From the NCBI GenBank assembly GCA_949358305.1, contig OX442317.1, forward strand, positions 1,860,001 to 1,924,000: a stretch of 64,000 nt of DNA. The letters are read 5' to 3'. The translations under genes and the position numbers were made by a program. The stretch is from Strigamia acuminata (taxonomy: Eukaryota; Arthropoda; Chilopoda; Geophilomorpha; Linotaeniidae). Of this stretch, positions 1 through 10,158 are shown piece by piece. The notes beneath the pieces are model-generated. The model did no database searches and had not been told where the DNA came from. It worked only from the letters and a program-made list of their open reading frames with translations. Numbering within the stretch: position 1 is the stretch's first letter; each line of letters opens with the position of its first letter.

Positions 1-50
1 TAATTATTTAATAAATTAATAAATTAATTTAAATTTTTTTTTAAAAATAC

Positions 51-677
51 TAATCCATCCGGAGTGTGGTAAACCAATTGGCTGAAGGTCTCTAGGCCGC
101 GCAAGATGCCCCATATGGTTTGAGCATAAAGCAAAGCTTCGCCCGGCAAATCCTCCGTATTAATCTTCAACTCGTCTGTGAAGAAATAAATAAATTTTGT
201 ACATTTATTTTAAAATTAGAAATACTTACACTGCTCATCCATATCTGCATTCGGCCAATCTCGATCGCAGGGATTTAATAAATCCACTTGAAGTTGCTTA
301 AGAAATCCCGTATTTCCAACTCCAACGGCGTTGCGGACCAAATACTTGTTGTATCCATTCCGTTTGTAATCCGCCAACATCCGGGGCGGATTAAAAATGG
401 TGATGAAATAGCGTTTGAAAGCGCTCTGGAGAATATCGCACGTTTTGCCCACCGAATTGAAGACGAACTTATTGGGTAAAATGACGAGGAAATCGTCGGT
501 GGTGTTCTGCGATTGCGGTTGAGGCCAAACTGCACCTTCGGTCTTTTTAAAACCTCCTTTCGATGCGGAAGCGATTGGTACAATGTCGCATCCAGGCTCC
601 GTGCATTGGCCATCAGTAATTCCGACAAAAATAGCGGATAATAATGTGATAAAAACCAACGGCGCAAATTCGAACAT
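51..677 (-). CDS. beta-N-acetylhexosaminidase (GH20), N-terminal part, truncated by window edge
   Basis: Two exons are visible: 677-230 and 175-51 (minus strand), joined through a GTAAGT donor and a CACAG acceptor, giving about 191 codons before the gene leaves the window. The product would release terminal GlcNAc/GalNAc from chitin oligomers or glycans. Residues 1 to about 23 form a hydrophobic signal peptide ending near TDG-QC, so the enzyme is secreted or lysosomal. Next comes the non-catalytic GH20 N-terminal domain: AVWPQPQ, a C-x-I-L segment followed by AFKRYF, then LLNPCDRDWPNADMDEQYEL and, in exon 2, QTIWGILRGLETFSQLV, the signature that precedes the catalytic barrel. The barrel and its Asp-Glu catalytic pair lie outside the window. 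The second exon ends at a GTATTT donor. The start is the only ATG that gives a signal peptide. Family assignment is firm; the paralogue (NAG1, NAG2, fused lobes or Hex type) cannot be decided from this part. Confidence 0.93.
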
Positions 678-1016
678 GATTAGAGCGTCGAGTTTCAGAT
701 TTCTTTCAAGTAAAAACAGCTGTAACTCGAGAATTTATCCACAATCTAAATCTGATTATGAGTTTTCGCCAGTTGGCCTTTTGTTTCATGTTAAACAGCG
801 AACTCGTGGTGATTTCATCACTACATTCTCCACCTTAAAGCATCCGAAGCAACGGGATGTGAGAATCAAGACGACAATTACCCATGAATTGTCAATTGTA
901 AAATAAAAAATAAAGATCCGCGGAGATTGGTGCGCCTGGCCACCTCATTACCGATACCAAGAACTTAGAAAAACCCGAGAAAAGTAAAATTATGACAACG
1001 TTTCGAATAAATAAAT
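678..1016. other. intergenic gap between GH20 and NUDT2 genes
   Basis: About 340 bp lie between the GH20 start codon and the NUDT2 stop codon, both genes being on the minus strand. The gap must hold the NUDT2 3' UTR and the GH20 promoter and 5' UTR. An open frame runs along the plus strand here but shows no family resemblance. I see no canonical AATAAA on the minus strand close behind the NUDT2 stop. Confidence 0.7.
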
Positions 1017-1698
<682 letters not shown>

Positions 1699-4600
1699 AT
1701 GAGTGTTGAGTTAATAGGAGATGCAGGGCCAAGTACCGAGCTAGAAAATGCATTAACCAATAAAGGTAACCGTGGTAACTCGATATTTGTTGTCGCGAGG
1801 GACAATAGTTAGTAACGAGAGAAATTTATTTCTAGATGAGAAAAGCCTCGTGGAAGACGAAACTAAATCGCCTCCGACTAAAAGACTGAAGCAAAGTAAG
1901 TTATTCAACCGTAGGAAATTGATTTTGATTGAAAAGTTGAATAATTGGTGGATTTTTTTGGATTTTTGTAGCGCGATTACCATTTTCCTTATTGGTGCAA
2001 CAACAAGAGGTTTCGTCAAACACTTTGGCCTCGTCGGTTAAAAGAAAACAAGCATCGCGAGATAATTTAAAAAAGTTTTCATTTGTTGACGAAAATGAGG
2101 AAGATGAAGTTAGTAGCACGCAGATGGACACGGAAACAGCTGAAATTGATGTCGAAATATCTGACGACGAAGGGATTGAAGAAATTGAAATTGATGATGG
2201 AGACGTTTTACAGGAAAAGTCGTTATCCGATGGAATTAGTGACGAGAGTGTCTGCGAAGTGAAAGACGATGACATTGATAGAGAGGATTCGATAGAAATT
2301 GCACTAAATGATGATGAACTTGTGATGCCGGACATCAAAGAAAAAAAAGTATTGGTTGGTATAGGCCGAGAAGTTATGTCGTAAAATTTGAAGAATTTTT
2401 GTGGAATAAGTTCAAATATTTGATCGGATGTGTGAAAAATCGTTAAATATTTGTGAAATTTGTAATGAAATTTCACAGGTTTAATAATAATTTTCTAATA
2501 ATTATTTTTGAGTTATCGATGCATTAATGATGAGATACCGACGATTCTGACTTTATTGATGTCAAGTTGCACCCTGAAATGCATTTTAAAATATTTTATT
2601 TATATTTTTATTCAAATTTTTGATGAATTTTAATGAAATTTGTGAAATATCTTCAAATTTTTGAAGAATTATACGGAAAGTTTTGTCGTTTATGGACAAA
2701 TTTGTAAAAATTCTTCACAATTTTGAGCGAAAATGTACACGGGGATGATTGTTACGCCACTAGTGGTTTAATTAACGAATGTGTTATTGATTATAATGAA
2801 TAAATTTTTTTTATATTAATTTCAGCATATAAAGCGTTCTAAAAATGAAAGGAGTCTATTGCAGAAAAATCGGGCTGAGAAAATCGTGCGTATATTGATC
2901 GTTATTCGCGTTATAATTCCTAAATTTCAGCTTTTCGACAGGAACAAAAACGAATCGAGCGAGAGGAGAAGCGGATGGAAAGGGAGAAACTTAAAGAAGA
3001 AGCCAGATTGAAAAAGGAAGAAAAACAGAAGGAAATTTTAGCTAAAAGAAAGGAATCCGAGGCGAAAAAAGAATTTCGCAAACTAATGTTGGAGGAAATA
3101 AAAAAGAGAAAAGAACAAAAAAAACTCGACGCTCTTGCCAAGAAAAACGAGGAAAAACAGTAAATTAATTAATGGGGAAATTTTAAATGACAAATAATTA
3201 AAAAATATTTTGTTTAGAGCTTGCGAAGAGAAGAAGAAACAACAAGAGTTAGAAAAGAGCTTCCACGAGGAAGAAGAACAAAGAAAGAACGAGAAAGCCA
3301 AAGCTAGTTTTGCCCGATTTTTTGTGAAAAAAGAAACGAATAATTCGACTCAACGCAAAGAGGAATTTGTGAGTTAAACGAAACAAAATATAAGAATTAA
3401 TTAAAACCGATTATTTATTACAGAGATGTTTGTTCAGAGCATTTGAGGTGAAAGAAAACCAACGTTTGGCACCCACGAACCGGTTAAAGTGTGACGAAAG
3501 AGAGAAATTAGCCACAGATTTGAACGAATGCATTCGAAATCAGGTTAAGGAATTGTTTTTAATAATTATTTTTGACTTATCGTTGCATTAATGATGAGAT
3601 ACCGACGATTCTGACTTTATTGATGTCAAGTTGCACCCTGAAATGCATTTTAAAATATTTTATTTATATTTTTTAACGCTTTTCATCTTTTAAAGTTGTT
3701 GTTTTATTTTTGTAGACTCAAACTGAACTTTATTTAACCGAATTGAGATGTAAGAAACGGATACCGTGTAAAACCGACCGCACTTGGCCGTTGATAGACG
3801 AAGCGGACGATGATTTACAAGTAGTGGATGCGGAACAAACCAGTGAAAGGAAAACTGCTCGTGCCAAACTTTTAAAATTTCACGAAAATGTTCGGCCTCC
3901 TTATTGGGGAACGTGGCGAAAGAAGAGCGAATTTAACTTGTCAAGGAACCCATTTAGAAAGGACATTGTGCGTCGAGATATTCGTGTCAATTTCAATTCA
4001 TTTTTATTTGATTTTAATTGTTTTTATAGAAATATTTCGATTATGAAGTCGATAGCGACGAGGAATGGGAGGAAGAAGAACCCGGTGAAAGTTTATCAGG
4101 AACTGAAGACGAAGCGGAGAAAAGTGACGGCGAATACGACGTCGATAACGAGTTCGTTGTTCCTCACGGTTATTTATCTGAAGGAGAGCAAGATGAGGAA
4201 GACAGAGAAGATTTGGTAATTTCAACGAGAAAGTGCATTGTTTTGAACACGCCAATTGTTATTTTTAACAAAATTCAATTTGTAAGCACAAAAATGAGTT
4301 TTATTTAGTGCAACATGTATTTTAGGCACAGAATTGGCTTTTTTAGTGCAATAATTATTTTTGAGTTATCGATGCATTAATGATGAGATACCGACGATTC
4401 TGACTTTATTGATGTCAAGTTGCACCCTGAAATGCATTTTAAAATATTTTATTCATATTTTTATTCAAATTTTTGATGAATTTTAATGAAATTTGTGAAA
4501 TATCTTCAAATTTTTGCAATTTAAATATGCATCTTAAAGGCACAAAAATGGACAGGTCTATACGTAAAACGTGCAAAATTGCTGCATTATTTGTTTGTTT

Positions 4601-5613
4601 TCGTTCGTTTTCTTTTTAGATGATGATTTGTTTAATTTTTCAGACAATCGATGGTCAGAAGATGAAATTGCAGCTCCAGGAAAAGGAATTTCTTGCAGAA
4701 AGAAAAGAAAAATGTTCACAAATTAAACCTAAATTATTTGGCCCGATTTGGTGCGACGACCAGACACCGGGTTGGGATAATTAATGCTAAATAACGTAAT
4801 TTTTTAATAATTACGTTTATTATTCTTTACAGGAAACGAGGAAATTTTAAAACACATGAAAAAGTTTGAGGCAGTCTTACTTTGCACGGATTTGCCGATA
4901 AAAATCAACAAGTCAAGTCCAACACCAGCGGATTTAAATAAATCGCAAGATGGAAATGCTTCGAATTCAACCTCGAAATCGACTTCCCTTCGCTTGAAAT
5001 CAGTACCGGAAGAAGGTCCATATTTAATTTAATTTTTTAAAATTTAATTCTTAATAATTTGTTTATTATTTATTTAGCGATACCACATTTCATTCGGCTA
5101 ATTCACGCTAACACTCACAGAAAACCATTAATCGTTAAGGAATTTGTATCGTTTTGGGCTGCGCATCAGGGGGAGGCGGCGGAGGAGCGGGAGAACGACG
5201 AAAGCGGCCCGTTAACGCCAGTAAAGAAATCCTGGATACCCAAAACCCAAATTGTCAAATGTTTGAACCAAATTGCGTCGTGGGCCGTAAAGAAGAGAAT
5301 GTGGCTCGTCAAGACTGAAATTCTTGAGAAATATTCACTAACTGATTTGCCGTTAATTAATGATTGGAATTATTTGACTAAAATTGATGATGTCGCCGAA
5401 GTTGTCAGTAAAACTGATGAAGCGCCGAAAACTCCGACAGTTGTGGATGAATCGAACGTGCAGGAACGTTCGGATGTTGAGAAAAGTGTCAAAGATGCGG
5501 TTTTAACGCCAAAAGCCAAGAACTTAACCCTAGATACGTTTTTCAAAAGGGGAAGTATTTCACTGAATCCAAAGGAAAATGTTAATGTTGTTGATGTTAT
5601 AGAAATTGATTAG
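1699..5613 (+). CDS. CAF1-180: chromatin assembly factor 1 large subunit (p150/p180)
   Basis: Twelve exons: 1699-1765, 1836-1895, 1972-2348, 2826-2885, 2942-3159, 3218-3368, 3424-3543, 3716-3967, 4030-4215, 4644-4770, 4833-5015 and 5078-5613, about 778 residues, all phases consistent. CAF-1 deposits H3-H4 on newly replicated DNA through PCNA. Visible parts in order: a PCNA-binding-like KRLKQTRLPF near residue 38; an acidic stretch; a long Lys/Glu-rich KER coiled coil (exons 4-6); ASFARFFVKKE; FEVKENQRLAP; the family core AKLLKFHENVRPPYWGTWRK; the acidic block YEVDSDEEWEEEEPGESLSG; a C-terminal winged-helix segment (IASWAVKKRMWLVK); and a late TLDTFFKRG motif resembling a second PIP box. Weak points are the exon 4/5 junction (alternative 2889/2931 gives +5 residues) and an atypical GTTGGG donor after exon 10. 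Introns 3, 7 and 9 carry snoRNA copies. Confidence 0.95.
2497..2663 (+). repeat. intronic repeat unit, copy 1 (intron 3 of CAF-1 gene)
   Basis: This 167-bp stretch matches 4350-4516 with a single visible base difference. Its first 113 bp match 3561-3673 with two differences. No terminal inverted repeats or target-site duplications are evident, so it does not look like a DNA transposon. It carries the C/D snoRNA described separately. All three copies have the same orientation as the host gene. Confidence 0.95.
2519..2584 (+). ncRNA. C/D-box snoRNA candidate, copy 1
   Basis: Elements in order: stem strand ATGCATT (2519-2525); C box ATGATGA (2527-2533); D' box CTGA (2547-2550); C'-like TTGATGT (2556-2562); D box CTGA (2574-2577); closing stem AATGCAT (2578-2584), exactly complementary to the first stem strand. 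The guide segment before D' is GATACCGACGATT and the one before D is CAAGTTGCACC. Size (about 66-75 nt), intronic position and sense orientation are typical of animal C/D snoRNAs, which are processed from debranched introns and guide 2'-O-methylation in the nucleolus. I do not recognise the family or a target from memory. Confidence 0.85.
3561..3673 (+). repeat. intronic repeat unit, copy 2 (intron 7 of CAF-1 gene)
   Basis: This 113-bp copy lacks the last 54 bp of the unit seen in copies 1 and 3. Its two base differences from the others fall in the 5' flank and the outermost stem base, not in any box or guide of the snoRNA. It fills most of a 172-bp intron (3544-3715). Confidence 0.92.
3583..3648 (+). 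ncRNA. C/D-box snoRNA candidate, copy 2
   Basis: It has the same architecture as copy 1: C box 3591-3597, D' 3611-3614, C' 3620-3626, D 3638-3641. The stem is TGCATT pairing with AATGCA; the outermost pair is lost through an A-to-T change. Both guide segments are identical to the other copies. The D box lies about 75 nt upstream of the 3' splice site at 3715, within the range usual for efficient intronic snoRNP assembly in animals. Confidence 0.85.
4350..4516 (+). repeat. intronic repeat unit, copy 3 (intron 9 of CAF-1 gene)
   Basis: This 167-bp copy differs from copy 1 by one T/C change at about 4454, implying a recent duplication or gene conversion. It sits in the 428-bp intron 4216-4643. 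Confidence 0.95.
4372..4437 (+). ncRNA. C/D-box snoRNA candidate, copy 3
   Basis: Stem ATGCATT (4372-4378) and AATGCAT (4431-4437); C box 4380-4386; D' 4400-4403; C' 4409-4415; D 4427-4430. It is identical to copy 1 across the whole predicted RNA. Here the D box is about 210 nt from the 3' splice site, unlike copy 2, so the copies may not be processed equally well. Confidence 0.85.
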
Positions 5614-5687
5614 TTTTGATAATAACCACGCTGTAAATTTTTTTCACTAGCATTTATAACTTCTAAAATATATTTATGTACACTTAG

Positions 5688-5693
5688 AATAAA
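5688..5693 (+). terminator. poly(A) signal AATAAA of CAF-1 gene
   Basis: AATAAA lies 75 bp after the TAG stop codon. It is the first canonical signal downstream, which would give a short 3' UTR of roughly 100 nt. Confidence 0.7.
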
Positions 5694-5699
5694 AAGAAA

Positions 5700-8600
5700 T
5701 TGATTACAAACAGTATTTTGATTTTTTGGTGGAAAATAGAATTTGAAAATTAGGTTTTTTTCGTTTACCGGTACATGGTCGAATTTCATCACTTGGCGTC
5801 GCCACTTGTAGGTGCTAAATTTGACTGGTGGAATTTCGATTTCCGAGCTGAACAATTGCGAAGAAATGAACAAAATACTCGATTTTGTAGTACAAGTTTT
5901 GTCAGAGACAGACAGATTTATCGAGCAAGTTATTTGGATTTGAAATCGTAATTTAAAAAAAAAAAATTTAAAAATTATTTTAGATTTTGATAATTTCGGT
6001 GACTACGCGTGCGCAAACAGACCGAACCGATAATTAATAATGAGTACTGGTCGGTTACTAACAATTATTTTTATATTCACAAACCGAGATTGCGCAGTAG
6101 TGCTTTTCTATAGTCCTTTGTTCCCGCGTAGGATGTTTGGGTCAAGTGACAAAAAGGTGACGAATTAATGAAATATCGACGAGTTCAAACCCGAGTTTAA
6201 ACTTTAAGTAATTCTAACACGTCCATCTCAGTCCCACAACTTAAAAATTTCAAATCGAAAAGGTTTTTAGACAATTATTTGAAACTACAACATTTAACCT
6301 AAAAATTTGGATCCAAAAAATTCCAAATCTTCCCATTATTTCAAACAAATTGAGAGTTAACTTTAAAAAACGTTTATTTCATCAAATTTTCCAAATAATT
6401 TGATCGTTTTTTCTGTAGATTAAACCAAAAACTCTCTCAACTGAACCAAACGAACCAAGCTCATGGCGCCACCGCGTGACAACCGATCAAAGCCAAACTT
6501 CTTCATATCCAAAAATGTATTCGCCAAGACCTAATCAAAACAAAGAAAAGAGGAAAAATTTCAGGTAATTATAACTGCAAGAGTGAAACAATTACCATTA
6601 AAAATGCGACTTAAAATGACGAGCCCCTCATGAGTCCTTAGTGATAATGCGTCTATTAAAATGAAAGCCTCCTAACAAGTAAAAGCCATTAAACCTAACA
6701 AGACCACAAACTCGCAAGTCCATGCGCACAAACATATCAAAAGAGGGACAATAACTGCAAACCACTTGGGATACATAAAGCCACCCTAATTACTGTCTAC
6801 AATATCATCTTTACCCATGTTTCCTGCTTGAATTTCCACCCAGTTTTGTCCACAAGTTTAAAAATTGGTTTATATGCATTTTTATGTTGGCCATATTCCC
6901 TTTGCCAGCGCCATCCATCACCCCGTGATGGGCTGTTTGCTTCAAGATGGACCCACTGTCGCAACCTCGCTTCTAACTCGCTACAATAACTCTTTTTCTT
7001 TGAGTTTTTGCGAGAAAATTGTCGAGTTTTTGAGTTTTTTTTTCCGTTTTGTATGTGCAATTAATTTTAATTTTGGTTGAATTGGATTTTTTTGCTGTTT
7101 TGGGCGATTGGTTGGTGTTTTGTGCCGATTTTGTCGTTGTATCGAGTGTAAGAAATGTGTTTTTATTTTATTTTTTTCATTTTTTAAGTATTTCGTTCTC
7201 GATTCTAGCACATTGGACTGTGGCCTTAGGCTTTGCCACCAGAGTGCAGATGGGGTGACACATTATGCTCGAATACCCAAAGCAAATCTGGAAAATATGA
7301 CCCTGAGAAAGACCTCTCTTGGGATGGAGAAATGTGGTGTATAAAGAAAACACATGAAATTTTAATCGTCTTTGGAGTATTGAAGGGGGGAAAGTATTAA
7401 CTCACTGCCAAGCCTTTTTTTTTATTTTTCTCTATTCTATTTTTTAGAGTTGTGGTTAGTAAAAAAAAAAATTTTAGAAAAAAAAATTGATTTTACAGCG
7501 TCAAAACGCCGGTCAAACATTGAATAAATGTCTCACCAACGGATATTTAGCTCAAAAACGGCCAAATTCAACTAAATCAAGGCTATCTAGGCCACCATTT
7601 TTTTTTTTAAAATTTTAACAAAAAAATTGACAAATTATTTTTTTTCTCACAATTTTATTGTTCTATCTCAAATGACCCGTGACAATAAAATTTATTACAA
7701 TTTTTAATTTTAATTTTTTCATTTAATTAAATTTTTCCAACTTTTTCCAACTAGTTCGAGGAATTCCGAGCTAATTCGCACCCTACTTGTAGTTTGAGTT
7801 TCAATGTTTCATTCCTTCATTCTGTGAGAGTATTGACTGCTTCCTGGGACAAGATTACAGCCATCAGTCGTGGCGAAGAGAAGCGTGAGAAACTCCCGCC
7901 AGGTGGAGCCATAAGGGGTGGCTAGTCCATCATTGCCCTAGCATCTTTACCCTCCCTCTCATTTGCAGGAGCAATTCCCAATGGGACGAGTGGCCTCCCA
8001 TTTTCGATCGAAACGAGGAGAAGAAGAAGAAGAAGCGAAAAAAAATGAGCAGAGGTCAGAGGTGAAAGATGGCCAGAGAGTTCCCAGGTTGGAGCAAAAT
8101 TCCTCGTGTTTTTGGATAATATCCCCTTGATAGGACATCAAGTTGAAAGTGGGAGGGACCGAAAGGGGTGTTGGAACGCGGATCCATTAAATTGGCTGTC
8201 AAGCCCCCTGGGCTTAATACACTCCTAGACAAGTTCTTGGATTTGCTGATATTTATGTATTTAGGCTTAAATGTCATGTTGTAGTTGTTGATTTGTCTTA
8301 ATGCTCGCTTTCAATGCAGCTTGTTTGTTCCAAGGGCAGGCTGCGTTTTTTTGAATAAATTTTTTTTTTATTGATTTGTTTTTTGAGTTGGGGGCTCTGT
8401 ACAGTCTGTACAGATGGAATATAATTGACGTTGAGTTGGGGTTCTTGGTTTCTCAATTGGGTTCGAGCAAATAGAGAAATGAATTGGGTTGGGTTTGACC
8501 CGAGGTTTTTATTTATTTTTTTGTTTTGGTGTATAAAATTTTAAGTTGTAGGATTTTGGTGAGAAATGAGTGTTTTAAGTGTTTTCGGTGTTTGTGTTTT

Positions 8601-10127
8601 TGTTTTATGATGTTAGAAAATAGAAAGATATGAACGCAAACACGTGAAACATGACTTTTTTGGATGCAGGTGGTTTTAATCTTATTTTAGTTGTTTTCGA
8701 CTATAGTGAGTGTTCGCAATAGTGACCATTCTAAAGGAGAAACGTGGATTTATCGGTTCTTGCAATTCTCGAGGATGAATTTAAGAAATAAATTTTTTTC
8801 TTTCTTAACCCTCCCCACCCCAACCTAGGGTCAATTTTGACCTCCAAAAGTGTTTTTATTTTTTTTCTCAAAACCTATTGGGATTTTCATTCTGAAATTT
8901 CATGTATTTTCATTTAACATCATATATTTATTTTGGGAATTTTCTTTTCAAGGGGCCCATAAATAATTTTACAAATACCGTTATCTTTAATTTATGCAAA
9001 TCTTACATTTGCACAAATTCCACCGACGTGAAATAGAAAATTTGCTAAAAAAAATTGCACGTTATAATGTTAATGTAATACCGACAAACTGGGCACTCGC
9101 TTAGCACCCCAGATATCTCGGGGCCCCATTTCAATTGATCAGTTTAGCAAAAATCAAAATAAAACACAACTTGCGAATTTAACACTAGGGACGACATGTT
9201 GTGGAGACATTTTTTCTGAATATTTTGGTGACTGCCAAACACCATAAAACTGGTTTTATGCAAATTTTATGCAATTTTTCCTGTAGGCTTTACCACAAAC
9301 TTTCTGAATGTTTTCTGCCAGATATTGGAGATGCTTGTTTGCATGCGCACAAAAGGCAAGATGATATTAGGCCTATTTCGTGCCATTTCATGTCACTCGC
9401 CTGTCCAATTGATAAAATGGAAGGCGATCTCGAAGAGAAAATGTCTTTATACATATACAAAGATGTGCTGGTTAATTGGGGAGGGGTCTCGGTCTCAACT
9501 GACACATTTGGCGTCACTATTTGAAGGATTACATTCCTCGGGAGTCGAGATTGACAGCTCTAATTCTCAAACTTGCCATGTTTTGGATCAATATCCCGTA
9601 CAAGAGCGCAACGAGTCAGGATGAGGAACTTTTCATTTCATTAAATGTTGTTTTACTTCATTTTTTAGCTCTGCGACTTTTGTTTTTTATATCATTTCTT
9701 TAACATTCACCTGCAAGGTCACTTACATACGCTCGAATTACATGTCCACCTAAGGGAAATTGTAAGGAAATGGTTACTTGGTGAATACACAATTAGGATT
9801 TTATTTTTCTAGTCTTTTCGACGTTTATTTCGGTCGATGCAGATGTTAAGTGCATTTGACAAGGTTAAACGCGTTTGATTTGCTGCTCAGTTTGGAGGAA
9901 AAAAAAGACTAGAGATAAAATGTCGACCTTCGTGTTTGTGGCGACATGTGACTCACACATTATAGGGTCAGCTAGTTTTTGTCCAGATTTTCTAGTGGGA
10001 ATGTAATAATAGTGTTTAGAATACCGAATGTTTGGACCTTGTCGTGGTTCGGTAGTGTGGTTTTAATTATGCTGAGAGTTAAGTTGTTATTAGTGCCATC
10101 AATGTGCTGTCATTTTTGGGGCCTGGA

Positions 10128-10158
<31 letters not shown>

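Noticed and set aside
2497-2663. Interpretation of the intronic repeat as a MITE or SINE
   Set aside because: No terminal inverted repeats, no target duplications, no poly-A tail or Pol III boxes seen; conservation is concentrated on C/D boxes, guides and stem.
5610-5873. Open frame on the minus strand overlapping the 3' end of the CAF-1 gene
   Set aside because: No family resemblance, no supporting splice or promoter context, and it overlaps another gene's terminator. Kept out of the gene list.
5995-6100. Possible inverted repeat with TGCGCAA cores flanking about 70 bp
   Set aside because: Only short, imperfect similarity between arms and no target duplication; not enough to call a MITE.
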